NCBI GenBank assembly: GCA_026196775.1
Contig: JAPHUD010000035.1
Location: 1 to 64,000 of the forward strand
DNA from: Flavobacteriales bacterium
GTDB lineage: Bacteria; Bacteroidota; Bacteroidia; Flavobacteriales_E; Vicingaceae
DNA length: 64,000 bases
Direction: 5' to 3'
This document shows, piece by piece, positions 8,374 to 17,407 of this stretch; within the stretch, counting starts at the first letter, position 1; every line of letters starts with the position of its first letter. A program made the position numbers and the translations under genes. Below the pieces are notes generated by a model. That model was not told where the DNA came from. It saw only the letters and a program-made list of their open reading frames with translations, and did no database searches.

Positions 8374-8817
8374 ATGAGCTCAACTGAAGAAACTCAACAA
8401 AAAGTAAAACAAATTTTTACCAATTACCTGGAGGAACATAAGCATAGAAAAACTCCGGAGCGTTTCGCCATACTCCAAGAAATTTACGCTAACGATGATC
8501 ATTTTGATGTGGAAGAGTTATACCTTTCCATGAAAAATAAAAAATACAGAGTTAGTAGAGCTACACTTTATAACACCATAGAATTATTATTAGCTGCTAA
8601 TCTAGTCAGAAAGCATCAATTTGGCAATAATATTGCTCAATATGAAAAATCTCATGGCTCTAAACAACATGACCATATTATTTTAAGCAATGGTGAAGTA
8701 ATAGAGTTTTGTGACCCAAGAATTCAAACTATTAAAAATACACTTCAAGAAATGTTTGATGTAAAAATTTTACATCATTCACTTAATTTTTATGGAGTTA
8801 AAAATGAAAAAAAATGA
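8374..8817 (+). CDS. Fur-family transcriptional regulator lacking the CxxC zinc motifs
   Basis: A 147-residue Fur/PerR/Zur-type repressor. The winged helix (about 1-85) includes [14 protein letters not shown] and the recognition helix [15 protein letters not shown]. The dimerisation and metal part has [20 protein letters not shown]. Histidines of the regulatory site (H37-like HFDVEEL and the HDH) are present. The structural-zinc CxxC pairs of classical Fur are missing: the protein has a single Cys (EFCDP), and LSNG stands where CxxC would be. Metal specificity cannot be told from this. Its stop overlaps the STAS gene's start (ATGA), and purA follows 18 bases after that, so the three are probably co-transcribed. 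Confidence 0.85.
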   Translation: MSSTEETQQKVKQIFTNYLEEHKHRKTPERFAILQEIYANDDHFDVEELYLSMKNKKYRVSRATLYNTIELLLAANLVRKHQFGNNIAQYEKSHGSKQHDHIILSNGEVIEFCDPRIQTIKNTLQEMFDVKILHHSLNFYGVKNEKK

Positions 8818-9179
8818 ACTTTTCCTTTGAAATAAAAAAAGAACAAGAGTTACTTCTTATCTCTCTTTCGGGTAGTTTGAACAATAAACAACAAGCCGAA
8901 GAGTTACTTTCGGAATTAGATTTTTATTATAACGAAGGTTTAAATTTTATTATTTTAGATTTAGCTAAGATGGACTATATGAACAGTTCAGGATTGGGTG
9001 TTTTTATTTCAATTCTTACCCAAACAAGAAATAGAAACGGAGAAGTGTTTATAGTAAATATTCCGAAAAAAATAAACCAATTATTGGTTATTACTAAGCT
9101 GAACAATGTGTTTAACATTGCTGAGAACATTAAAGAAGCAAAAGAAACTATTCTTAAAATAAAACAACCAATAAATTAA
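8814..9179 (+). CDS. STAS-domain protein (anti-anti-sigma type)
   Basis: A 121-residue stand-alone STAS domain of the SpoIIAA/RsbV type. The loop [15 protein letters not shown] carries the serine (S58) that an anti-sigma kinase phosphorylates in studied homologues. The surrounding strands ([32 protein letters not shown]) follow the family pattern. Such proteins free a sigma factor by binding its anti-sigma partner. No kinase, phosphatase or sigma factor is nearby, so the partner is unknown. It starts inside the stop codon of the Fur-family gene (ATGA), which implies coupled translation, and purA follows closely. Confidence 0.85.
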   Translation: MNFSFEIKKEQELLLISLSGSLNNKQQAEELLSELDFYYNEGLNFIILDLAKMDYMNSSGLGVFISILTQTRNRNGEVFIVNIPKKINQLLVITKLNNVFNIAENIKEAKETILKIKQPIN

Positions 9180-9197
9180 TATTCAATAAATAATATA

Positions 9198-10478
9198 ATG
9201 AAAGTAGATGTATTGTTAGGACTCCAATGGGGAGACGAAGGTAAAGGTAAAATTGTAGATGTATTAACACCAAAATATGATGTAATTGCCCGTTTTCAAG
9301 GTGGTCCAAATGCTGGTCATACCTTAGAGTTTGATGGTATTAAACACGTTTTACACACTATTCCTTCAGGAATTTTTCACAAAGGTGTAAATAACATTGT
9401 TGGTAATGGTGTTGTAATAGACCCAGTAATTTTAAAAAGAGAAATTGATGCCCTTATTAAAATGGGTGTTGATATGAATAAACAACTATTTGTTTCTAAA
9501 AAAGCACACTTAATTCTTCCAACACATCGTTTGTTAGATGCTGCTTCTGAGGCTGCAAAAGGTAAAGAGAAGATAGGTTCTACATTGAAAGGAATTGGAC
9601 CTACCTATATGGATAAGACGGGTAGAAATGGATTAAGAGTTGGAGATATCTTCGAAACTAATTTTAAAGAAAAATATAACCATCTAGTAGCTAAGCATAA
9701 AGACCTTTTGAAGTTTTACGATTACGGCTATGACTTAAGTGTTTTGGAAGAAGACTTTTTTAAAGGAATTGAAACCATTAAAAACCTAACAGTTATAGAT
9801 AGCGAACATTTCTTAAACCATGCTATTAATGACAATAAATCTATTTTAGCAGAAGGTGCTCAGGGAACCATGTTAGACATTGATTTTGGTTCATACCCTT
9901 TTGTTACCTCATCAAATACAACTACCGCAGGAACTTGTACAGGCTTAGGTATTGCACCAAATAAAGTAGGTAGAGTTTTTGGAATTTTTAAAGCTTATTG
10001 TACAAGAGTTGGTAGTGGTCCTTTCCCTACAGAACTTCATGATAAAGTGGGTGAAAGCATAAGAAAAGCCGGAAATGAATTTGGTTCTACAACCGGAAGA
10101 CCAAGAAGATGTGGTTGGGTTGACCTACCTGCTTTAAAATATGCAATTATGATTAATGGAGTTACCGAATTAATTATGATGAAAGCTGACGTTTTAAGCG
10201 ACTTTGAAACGATTAAAGTTTGTACGCATTACGAAATAGATGGAGAAAAAATAGACTATATGCCTTATGACATTGTTTCTAAAGAAGTAAAACCTATTTA
10301 TACTGCATTAAAAGGCTGGAAAAAAGACTTGACTAAGTTAGCATCAATAAATGATGTTCCACAAGAATTAACAGCTTATATTGAATATTTAGAGCAAGAA
10401 TTAAATGTGCCAATAACTATTGTTTCGGTTGGTCCGGATAGAACTCAAACTATTTACAGAGAAAACGTATTGGCTTAA
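9198..10478 (+). CDS. purA: adenylosuccinate synthase
   Basis: A 426-residue cytosolic enzyme that joins IMP and aspartate using GTP, the first step from IMP to AMP. The N-terminal GTP loop reads LGLQWGDEGKGKIVD, with the catalytic Asp (WGDEGKGK) and His (NAGHTL) in place. Further family signatures are GSTLKGIGPTYMDKTGRNG, AEGAQGTMLDIDFG, YPFVTSSNTTTAG and the GTP-binding TTGRPRRCGW. The length is normal. Third gene after the Fur-family and STAS genes, with no visible promoter in the 18-base gap. It converges on argS with 14 bases between the stop codons. The other purine gene in the window, purH, is about 16 kb away. Confidence 0.98.
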   Translation: MKVDVLLGLQWGDEGKGKIVDVLTPKYDVIARFQGGPNAGHTLEFDGIKHVLHTIPSGIFHKGVNNIVGNGVVIDPVILKREIDALIKMGVDMNKQLFVSKKAHLILPTHRLLDAASEAAKGKEKIGSTLKGIGPTYMDKTGRNGLRVGDIFETNFKEKYNHLVAKHKDLLKFYDYGYDLSVLEEDFFKGIETIKNLTVIDSEHFLNHAINDNKSILAEGAQGTMLDIDFGSYPFVTSSNTTTAGTCTGLGIAPNKVGRVFGIFKAYCTRVGSGPFPTELHDKVGESIRKAGNEFGSTTGRPRRCGWVDLPALKYAIMINGVTELIMMKADVLSDFETIKVCTHYEIDGEKIDYMPYDIVSKEVKPIYTALKGWKKDLTKLASINDVPQELTAYIEYLEQELNVPITIVSVGPDRTQTIYRENVLA

Positions 10479-10492
10479 AAAGCTTGTTTTAT

Positions 10493-12277
10493 TTACATTT
10501 TGTTAGGAACACCTATTCCAAGCAGTTTCATACCTGAAGCGATAACATTTGCTACACTTTGAGATAATACTAACCTCATGGCTAACTTGTTTTTATCTTC
10601 TTCACGTAAAATTGGTACGTTTTGATAAAAGTGATTGAAGGTTTTTACCAACTCATAAATATAATTACTTAAGGTTGCCGGACTAATATTTTCTCCGGCT
10701 TCTTTAATTATTGTAGGAAAGTCTTTTAATAGCTTTACTAAAGTAATTTCTTCTTCGTTTAGTTCGGCATCAGTGTAAGAAGTACTATAATTTAACTCAT
10801 TTGCTTTTCTCAATAACGATTGTATTCTGGCATGAGCATATTGTATGAAAGGAGCGGTATTGCCATTCAAATCAATAGATTCTTCCGGATTAAACACCAT
10901 GCCTTTTTTAGCATCTACTTTAAGCAAATAATATTTTAGACCACCTAAACCAATTTGAGCGTATAATTCGTCTTTTTCAGTATTGCTTAATCCATCTAAA
11001 TGCCCACGTTCTTGAGTCATTAGTTTGGCATCATTTACAATTTCTGCCATTAAATCATCGGCATCTACAACCGTTCCTTCTCTAGATTTCATTTTGCCAT
11101 CAGGCAATTCTATCATTCCATAAGATAAATGATGACACTCATCTGCCCATTGATACCCTAATTTTTTTAGGATGGCAAATAATACCTTAAAATGATGATT
11201 TTGTTCGTTTCCAACAGTATAAATGATACCATTTAAGTTGGGATGATTTTTATAACGTTCTATGGCTGTACCAATATCTTGCGTCATGTAAACAGAAGTT
11301 CCGTCAGCTCTTAACAAAAGCTTATCATCCATTTTTTCAGCACTTAAATCGCACCAAATAGAGCCATCTTCTTTTTTGTAAAAATGTCCTTCTGTTAAGC
11401 CTTTTTCCACAACATCTTTACCTAAAATGTAAGTGTCAGATTCATAATAAATTTCATCAAAATCAACCCCCATAGTTTGGTAAGTAACATCAAAACCTTC
11501 ATATACCCAAGCATTCATTTTTTTCCATAAATCCACTATCTCTTTATCTCCATTTTCCCACTTAAGCAGCATTTCTTGGGCTTGTTTAAATATGGGAGCT
11601 TCTTTTTCGGCTTCTTCTTTTGTTAATCCTTTTTCAATAAGTTGATTAATTTCTTTTTTATAAGCCTTATCAAATTCTACATAATATTTTCCTACCAAAT
11701 GGTCGCCTTTTAAGCCAGAGCTTTGAGGGGTCTCTTCATTTCCAAATTTTTGCCAAGCCAACATACTTTTACAAATATGTATGCCTCTATCGTTAATTAT
11801 TTGGGTTTTAAACACCTCGTGTCCGTTAGCTTTTAAAATTTCAGCTACAGAAAATCCTAAAAAAATGTTTCTTAAATGTCCTAAATGTAAAGGTTTGTTG
11901 GTATTTGGTGAAGCATATTCTACCATATAGGTTTTACCTGATGGATCTGCTTGTCCGAAGGTTTTATTTTGAGCAATAGTATTGAGTTCATTTAGCCAAT
12001 ATTCAGGAGCAATGCTAAGGTTTAAAAAGCCTTTTACCACATTAAAATTAGTAATTTGAGGAATGTTATCTACTAAGTACTTGCCTAAATCTTCAGCCGT
12101 TTGCTCAGGAGATTTTTTAGATATTTTGGTGAAAGGAAAAACCACCACGGTTAAATCGCCATCAAATTCTTTTCTGGTTTTTTGAGGAAATTGAACTACA
12201 AGTGGGTCAACTCCGTACAACTCAATCAATCCTTCTTGTATTTTAACTACTATTTTTATATCAATATCTACACACAT
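10493..12277 (-). CDS. argS: arginine--tRNA ligase
   Basis: A 594-residue class I aminoacyl-tRNA synthetase that charges tRNA-Arg in the cytosol. The N-terminal domain (1-115) carries the ArgRS motif KEFDGDLTVVVFP. The HIGH motif is HLGH at 131-134 (NKPLHLGHLRN), and the KMSK-type signature is reduced to MKSREG at 396-401, as is usual for ArgRS. The C-terminal DALR anticodon-binding domain includes IQYAHARIQSLLRKA and ends SVANVIASGMKLLGI. It starts at the ATG at 12277, two bases after the arginase stop codon, so arginase and ArgRS appear to be one transcript. Length and motifs are complete. Confidence 0.98.
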   Translation of the reverse strand: MCVDIDIKIVVKIQEGLIELYGVDPLVVQFPQKTRKEFDGDLTVVVFPFTKISKKSPEQTAEDLGKYLVDNIPQITNFNVVKGFLNLSIAPEYWLNELNTIAQNKTFGQADPSGKTYMVEYASPNTNKPLHLGHLRNIFLGFSVAEILKANGHEVFKTQIINDRGIHICKSMLAWQKFGNEETPQSSGLKGDHLVGKYYVEFDKAYKKEINQLIEKGLTKEEAEKEAPIFKQAQEMLLKWENGDKEIVDLWKKMNAWVYEGFDVTYQTMGVDFDEIYYESDTYILGKDVVEKGLTEGHFYKKEDGSIWCDLSAEKMDDKLLLRADGTSVYMTQDIGTAIERYKNHPNLNGIIYTVGNEQNHHFKVLFAILKKLGYQWADECHHLSYGMIELPDGKMKSREGTVVDADDLMAEIVNDAKLMTQERGHLDGLSNTEKDELYAQIGLGGLKYYLLKVDAKKGMVFNPEESIDLNGNTAPFIQYAHARIQSLLRKANELNYSTSYTDAELNEEEITLVKLLKDFPTIIKEAGENISPATLSNYIYELVKTFNHFYQNVPILREEDKNKLAMRLVLSQSVANVIASGMKLLGIGVPNKM

Positions 12278-12279
12278 AA

Positions 12280-13242
12280 TTATTTTAAACTAATTTCTGT
12301 TATTTTCTTAGTAACCTCATTCAACACTTCAAAAGCGGTTTCTGCCATTACGTTTCCTTTGTTATCTAAAGTAGGATTTACTTCCACCACTTCTAAGCAA
12401 ATTACCTTGTTACTTTCTATCAACTCGTTAATAATATTTTTTACTTCGTATTGGTCAAACCCTTTAGAAACAGGGGTACCTGTTCCTTTAGAAATTAAAT
12501 CACAATCCATTGAATCCACATCAAAAGAAATATAAATGTAATCGCAATTTTTAAGTTTCTCCAACGCCTCTTTAACACATACTTCCAAACCTCTAAACCT
12601 AATTTCTTCTACTTTGTAATTTTTCATGCCATTTTTCGACATACAATAATCTTCTGGCTCTTCCGTATCTCTCACACCAAAAAACACCACATCTTCATGC
12701 AATACTTTTGGAGAAATTCCACCAATATTTTTCATGCCTTCCCAATTCTCATGAGTTTCTTCCTTAACTTCATTTACTTTTCTGTCTAAATTATCATCTG
12801 CCAAAGCAGCAGCCAAGGGCATGCCGTGGATATTTCCTGACGGAGTAGTATATGGAGAGTGTAAATCGCCATGAGCATCAATCCAAACCACACCAATACG
12901 TTTATCGGAATAAGCACATTTTAAACCACTAATAGTTCCTAATGCCGAAGAATGATCTCCGGAAAGTACTAAAGGAAAATAGTTTTCTTCAATCGTTTCC
13001 TTAACCGCTTTACTCAAACGTTTGCAGACTTTCAATACTTTTCCAATTCTTTTAGCATAAGGTGTTTGTTGTTTTTCATAAACAACCTCATTTTCACTTT
13101 CAATTTCAACATAATCATAATTGTTAAAATAATCATTTCCGGCATTAATAGCTGCAATTTCAATAGCATCTATTCCCATGTCAGAACCTCTTGTCCCAGC
13201 ACCAATATCAGAGCGGTTTTTAATGATTTTAATAGCTTTCAT
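12280..13242 (-). CDS. rocF: arginase
   Basis: A 320-residue ureohydrolase that splits arginine into ornithine and urea with a two-manganese centre. Ligands are visible: H97 (SGDHSSA), D122/H124/D126 (IDAHGDLH) and D241/D243 (SFDVDSMD). NIHGMPLAAAL and SKGTGTPVSKG agree with arginase more than with agmatinase, although agmatinase or formimidoylglutamase cannot be wholly excluded. It sits just upstream of argS with a two-base gap, so arginine breakdown and arginine charging are probably controlled together. The 199-base divergent gap to the lipoprotein gene holds no clear promoter for this side. Confidence 0.85.
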   Translation of the reverse strand: MKAIKIIKNRSDIGAGTRGSDMGIDAIEIAAINAGNDYFNNYDYVEIESENEVVYEKQQTPYAKRIGKVLKVCKRLSKAVKETIEENYFPLVLSGDHSSALGTISGLKCAYSDKRIGVVWIDAHGDLHSPYTTPSGNIHGMPLAAALADDNLDRKVNEVKEETHENWEGMKNIGGISPKVLHEDVVFFGVRDTEEPEDYCMSKNGMKNYKVEEIRFRGLEVCVKEALEKLKNCDYIYISFDVDSMDCDLISKGTGTPVSKGFDQYEVKNIINELIESNKVICLEVVEVNPTLDNKGNVMAETAFEVLNEVTKKITEISLK

Positions 13243-13355
13243 ACAATTATTTTTTTAAGTATTTTTACTTACAATTTCTAAGTATAAATTTTATAAATTA
13301 TAGGGGTTTTAGGTATAAAATAATCTCTTTAACAATTAGGAAACAAAAATATTGA

Positions 13356-13363
13356 TATATTTG
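13356..13363 (+). promoter_or_regulatory. -7 box for the DUF4412-like lipoprotein gene
   Basis: TATATTTG is a perfect TAnnTTTG. No clear TTG lies 17-23 bases upstream. It would give a 5' leader of roughly 70 bases before the ATG at 13442. Confidence 0.45.
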
Positions 13364-13441
13364 TTGTTACGAATTATATAATATACTTTTTTTTAATCTT
13401 TATTCGGTAAGAAAAAATTAGAAATACACAGCTTTTTTAGC

Positions 13442-14131
13442 ATGCATAGAATACATTTTTATTTACTTTTTTTTGGCGTAATTCTCCTTTCTTCTTGTAA
13501 AGATAGTGTTTCAGACAAATCCGAAGGTATTATAGAGTACAAAGTAACTTATCCTAAAATGGATAAAACCAATTTTATGTTGGATTTTATGCCTAAGGAG
13601 ATGAAAATGTATTTTAAAGACAACAAATATATTACTACCGTTTCTGCTGGGATGGGAACTTTTAAAACAGAATTTGTGTGCGACCAAGCAACAGATGAGT
13701 TCTTTCAGTTGGTAAAACTCATTAATAAAAAATATGTGTTGAGATTAACAGGGGAAGAAATTCCTAATACCCTTAAAAATCTTCCTGAATACCAGATAGA
13801 ATTTGTAGATGAATACAAAGAAATTTTAGGTTATGTATGTAAAAAAGCCATTGTAACGGTAAAAAATGAAACCAATGATGCTTTTACTGTGTTTTACACT
13901 AAAGATATTAATATAGAAAACCCCAATTGGTGTAATCAATTTGCTCCAATAGATGGAGTAATGTTAGAATATCAATACGATAAATACGATATTTGCATGC
14001 GTTTTGAAGCAAAAAAAGTAACGTTTGAAAAAGTAAAAGACAAAGTTTTTGAAATCCCTTCTGAATACAAAGCAGTTACTTTTGACGAAATGGAACAAGA
14101 AATGACTGAAATCTTTGATAGTTTCAAATAA
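13442..14131 (+). CDS. DUF4412-like lipoprotein
   Basis: A 229-residue lipoprotein. The signal ends in the lipobox LSSC, with Cys19 as the predicted lipidated residue. The mature part is a beta-rich domain (EGIIEYKVTYPKMD ... DFMPKEMKMYFKDNKY ... GYVCKKAIV ... FEIPSEYKAVTFDEMEQEM). The next gene product has the same layout and the same markers: MPKEM, GY-CKKA, VFYT/VYYT and a P-S-Y/D-Y end. The two are therefore probably diverged duplicates. The family is close to DUF4412; no function is established. The first gene of a pair, 25 bases before its paralogue. The product should sit on a membrane facing the periplasm or outside. Confidence 0.65.
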   Translation: MHRIHFYLLFFGVILLSSCKDSVSDKSEGIIEYKVTYPKMDKTNFMLDFMPKEMKMYFKDNKYITTVSAGMGTFKTEFVCDQATDEFFQLVKLINKKYVLRLTGEEIPNTLKNLPEYQIEFVDEYKEILGYVCKKAIVTVKNETNDAFTVFYTKDINIENPNWCNQFAPIDGVMLEYQYDKYDICMRFEAKKVTFEKVKDKVFEIPSEYKAVTFDEMEQEMTEIFDSFK

Positions 14132-14156
14132 ATGTTAACCTTATAAATCAATTAAG

Positions 14157-14801
14157 ATGAAAAAAATTCTATTAACTATCTTAGCAACATTGACAATTAC
14201 ATTCAGTGTAATAGCTCAAAAATCTTTTGAAGGGTCTGTAAATTTTGGTATTACTTATACCGATATGCCAGATGAAATGAAACAATATGAGTCAATGATG
14301 CCAAAAGAAATGACGCTTAAAATTAAAGGAGATAAAAGCAGAATGGAACAAAACTCTGCTATGGGTTCTACAACAACCATTACAGACGACAAAGCAAAAA
14401 AAGTTACTGTTTTAATGAACATAATGGGTCAAAAAATAGCGATGGAGCAAAATACTTCTGAAGATAAGGAAAACGAAGCTATAAAAATTAACTATTTAGA
14501 AGAAACCAAAAAAATTGCAGGTTATACCTGTAAAAAAGCCGAAATAACTCATCCTGAAATGGATGAAGCTATGGTAGTTTATTATACGGATGAGATTTCA
14601 GGAACAAAAACCAATGCTCAATTTAAAGGGTTACAGGGTTTTTTAATGGAATATACTATTGAAAATCAAGGTATGACTATGACCATTGCTGTTAAAGAAG
14701 TAAAAGAAGAAAAAATTTCTAATGCAGAATTTACCATTCCTTCCGATTACGAAAGTATGACAGAAGAAGAATTTAAAAAACAAATGGGAGGAGGTCAATA
14801 G
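14157..14801 (+). CDS. DUF4412-domain secreted protein
   Basis: A 214-residue periplasmic or secreted protein. Residues 1-20 form a signal peptide ending SVIAQ with no lipobox. The DUF4412 domain begins FEGSVNFGITY and continues MPKEMTLKIKGDKSRMEQ, GYTCKKAEITHPEMDEAMVV and FTIPSDYESMTEEEFKKQM. The domain is common in Bacteroidota, and its role is unknown. It seems to be a soluble paralogue of the lipoprotein encoded just upstream. The last codons and the TAG stop lie in the terminator hairpin: the stop (14799-14801) spans the loop and first stem base. Confidence 0.8.
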   Translation: MKKILLTILATLTITFSVIAQKSFEGSVNFGITYTDMPDEMKQYESMMPKEMTLKIKGDKSRMEQNSAMGSTTTITDDKAKKVTVLMNIMGQKIAMEQNTSEDKENEAIKINYLEETKKIAGYTCKKAEITHPEMDEAMVVYYTDEISGTKTNAQFKGLQGFLMEYTIENQGMTMTIAVKEVKEEKISNAEFTIPSDYESMTEEEFKKQMGGGQ

Positions 14802-14816
14802 ACCTCCTTTTTTTTT
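14789..14816 (+). terminator. intrinsic terminator containing the DUF4412 stop codon
   Basis: A perfect 8-base-pair stem, AGGAGGTC (14789-14796) with GACCTCCT (14801-14808), closes an AATA loop and is followed by a run of nine T. The TAG stop at 14799-14801 lies in the hairpin. Confidence 0.85.
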
Positions 14817-14859
14817 ATGTTTATTCACAATCAATTGTTATTTATTAGCGTTCTTTCGG

Positions 14860-14878
14860 TTAGTAAACGCCTTACTAA
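14860..14878. repeat. short inverted repeat upstream of ftsK
   Basis: TTAGTAA (14860-14866) and TTACTAA (14872-14878) flank a five-base centre just upstream of the ftsK -7 box, where an operator could sit. A chance match is possible in AT-rich DNA. Confidence 0.3.
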
Positions 14879-14882
14879 TGTA

Positions 14883-14890
14883 TAAATTTG
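14883..14890 (+). promoter_or_regulatory. -7 box of the ftsK promoter
   Basis: TAAATTTG matches TAnnTTTG; no good -33 TTG is seen. It lies 24 bases before the ATG at 14915 and overlaps a TTG codon at 14888, which argues against that codon being the start. Confidence 0.45.
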
Positions 14891-14914
14891 TTAGTTAATA
14901 CCGTAAAGAACAAA

Positions 14915-17377
14915 ATGGCAGTTAATCAGTTTAAAAAAACAGTTAAAGAAAAAAACGAAACTAAATCGGCTCCTAAAAAAGAGCGAAAAGTTGGTGGATT
15001 TTCTTTCTTCAGCAACATTAGCAATAAGTTTAAAAGTATTGTGCAAAATGAAAAATTAGCACAAATTACAGGCTTATTATTGTTGGTTTTTTCTGTCTTT
15101 TTATTATTGGCATTCTCTTCCTACCTTTTCACTTGGAAAGCCGACCAAAACTTAATTATAAACCACTGGGATAGCCCTGATATTCAAGCTGAAAACTGGT
15201 TAGGTAAACTTGGTGCTTATGCAGCACATCAGTTTATATTTAATGCCTTTGGTGTAGCATCCTTTTTGTTTTGCTTTTTGTTTTTTATTGTAGGGTTTAA
15301 AGCACTTTTCAAAATAAAACTGGTTCCATTTAATAAAGCTTTTGCTTACTCTTTGTTTACTATTGTTTGGTTGTCGGTAGTTATGGCGTATGTGCTTAAA
15401 AATTACCCCATTTTAGGAGGAACTTTTGGATTTCAATCTACTGTTTGGCTTACCAGTATTGTAGGAAGTGTTGGTGTAGGGTTACTTTTATTCCTTTCAT
15501 TATTAATATTTATTGTCCTAAATTTTAATGTTTCGTTTAAACTTCCTCAATTGGAAAAAATGATGGAAGAAGATTTGGAGGAAGAAGAACCTGCGGATGA
15601 AATAGACTTGATTCATGAGGCTGCACTAAATGAAGAGGAAGAAGTTAATGAAGAAGTATCTACTACTGTTAGTTTAGATGAAGATCTCGAAGAATTTCCA
15701 AAACCTGAAGAAGAAACGGAAAGCATCCCTCTTTCAACAGATATTCCTGAAACTGAAGAGAAAAAAGATGGAGAAGTAGAGTTTTCTGTAGAGGAAGCCA
15801 AACCAGACGAAAAAACACTTTCGGAAGAAGAACTCAACCAAAAAGCCAAAGATTTTGGCGAATATGACCCAACACTTGATTTAGCATCATTTAAAATGCC
15901 TCCCATTGAGTTACTAAAAGACTTTGGAACTAGTCAACAAACAGTAACTAAAGAAGAATTAGAAGCCAATAAAAATAAAATTTTAGAAACACTTTCCAAT
16001 TACAATATTGAAATTACGAGCATAAAAGCTACTATTGGGCCAACAGTTACACTTTATGAAATTATTCCTGCTCCTGGCATAAGAATTTCTAAAATTAAAA
16101 ATTTAGAAGATGATATAGCACTTAGTTTGGCAGCATTAGGCATTAGAATTATTGCTCCAATTCCAGGTAAAGGAACTATTGGTATTGAAGTGCCTAACCA
16201 AAACCCTGAGATTGTCTCTATGCGCTTGGCAATTGCTTCCGATAAGTTTCAAAATGCTAAAATGGAGCTGCCTGTAGTAATGGGAAAAACCATTACCAAC
16301 GAAAATTTTGTTTTCGATTTAGCTAAAATGCCTCACTTGCTTATGGCTGGTGCTACCGGACAAGGAAAGTCGGTTGGTTTAAATGCGGTGTTAACTTCTT
16401 TATTATACAAAAAACACCCCTCTCAACTTAAGTTTGTTTTGGTAGATCCTAAAAAAGTAGAGCTTACACTTTACAACAAAATAGAACGCCATTATTTAGC
16501 AAAATTACCTGATACCGATGAAGCAATTATTACTGATAACCAGAAAGTAATTAATACGCTAAATTCCTTGTGTATTGAAATGGACAACCGTTATGAGTTA
16601 CTTAAAAATGCTCAAGTAAGAAACATTGTAGAATACAACAGTAAGTTTATTGCCCGAAAATTAAACCCAAATGATGGACATCAATTTTTACCTTACATTG
16701 TATTGGTTATTGATGAGTTTGCTGATTTAATAATGACAGCCGGTAAAGAAGTAGAAACTCCTATTGCTCGTTTGGCTCAATTAGCAAGAGCTATAGGAAT
16801 TCATTTAATTATTGCAACTCAACGACCTTCAGCGAACATTATTACAGGAATTATAAAAGCTAACTTCCCTGGTAGGATTGCTTTTAGAGTAACTTCTGGA
16901 ATTGATTCCAGAACTATTTTAGACTCTAGCGGAGCAGATCAATTAATCGGACGAGGAGATATGCTTATTTCTCAGGGTAATGATTTAACTCGTGTACAAT
17001 GTGCTTTTGTAGATACTCCCGAAGTAGAAAGAATTTGTGATTTTATTGGCGAACAAAGAGGTTATCCGGAAGTCTTTACACTTCCTGAATATGTTGGAGA
17101 ATCTTCATCAGGCGGTTCCGGAACTTTTGATAGTGATGATAAAGATGATTTATTTGATGATGCTGCCAGAATGATTGTACAACACCAACAAGGTTCGGCT
17201 TCGTTATTACAACGAAAAATGAAAATTGGTTACAACCGTGCAGGAAGATTAATAGACCAATTAGAAGAAGCAGGAATTATCGGTCCTTTTGAAGGAAGTA
17301 AAGCCAGACAAGTATTAATGACCGATATGAATGCTTTGGAACAGTTTTTGAAAGGTGGGGATGAAACCAACCAATAA
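14915..17377 (+). CDS. ftsK: DNA translocase FtsK
   Basis: An 820-residue septal ATPase that pumps DNA and helps resolve chromosome dimers during division. The N-terminal part has about four membrane segments (between residues 45 and 210), then an acidic linker rich in Glu/Asp (about 210-310). The motor domain has Walker A GATGQGKS at 479-486 and Walker B VLVIDEFADL with D600/E601. The C-terminal gamma winged helix (MKIGYNRAGRLIDQLEEAGI) would read the polar DNA motif (KOPS). I use the ATG at 14915; a TTG at 14888 overlaps the promoter -7 box. A LolA-like gene follows 30 bases later, an arrangement that may be one transcript. Confidence 0.95.
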   Translation: MAVNQFKKTVKEKNETKSAPKKERKVGGFSFFSNISNKFKSIVQNEKLAQITGLLLLVFSVFLLLAFSSYLFTWKADQNLIINHWDSPDIQAENWLGKLGAYAAHQFIFNAFGVASFLFCFLFFIVGFKALFKIKLVPFNKAFAYSLFTIVWLSVVMAYVLKNYPILGGTFGFQSTVWLTSIVGSVGVGLLLFLSLLIFIVLNFNVSFKLPQLEKMMEEDLEEEEPADEIDLIHEAALNEEEEVNEEVSTTVSLDEDLEEFPKPEEETESIPLSTDIPETEEKKDGEVEFSVEEAKPDEKTLSEEELNQKAKDFGEYDPTLDLASFKMPPIELLKDFGTSQQTVTKEELEANKNKILETLSNYNIEITSIKATIGPTVTLYEIIPAPGIRISKIKNLEDDIALSLAALGIRIIAPIPGKGTIGIEVPNQNPEIVSMRLAIASDKFQNAKMELPVVMGKTITNENFVFDLAKMPHLLMAGATGQGKSVGLNAVLTSLLYKKHPSQLKFVLVDPKKVELTLYNKIERHYLAKLPDTDEAIITDNQKVINTLNSLCIEMDNRYELLKNAQVRNIVEYNSKFIARKLNPNDGHQFLPYIVLVIDEFADLIMTAGKEVETPIARLAQLARAIGIHLIIATQRPSANIITGIIKANFPGRIAFRVTSGIDSRTILDSSGADQLIGRGDMLISQGNDLTRVQCAFVDTPEVERICDFIGEQRGYPEVFTLPEYVGESSSGGSGTFDSDDKDDLFDDAARMIVQHQQGSASLLQRKMKIGYNRAGRLIDQLEEAGIIGPFEGSKARQVLMTDMNALEQFLKGGDETNQ

Positions 17378-17407
17378 TAATTACGAACTTTGTAAAAAAA
17401 CATATTC

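Noticed and set aside
10470-10492. Short hairpin GCTT/AAGC between purA and argS
   Set aside because: A four-base-pair stem is too weak to call a terminator.
14888-14914. TTG start for ftsK
   Set aside because: The TTG is part of the -7 box; the ATG at 14915 is preferred.
15613-15906. Open frames antisense to ftsK and to other long genes
   Set aside because: They mirror biased codon use in the sense gene (here the Glu/Asp-rich linker read as Ser) and lack family matches, starts or promoters.
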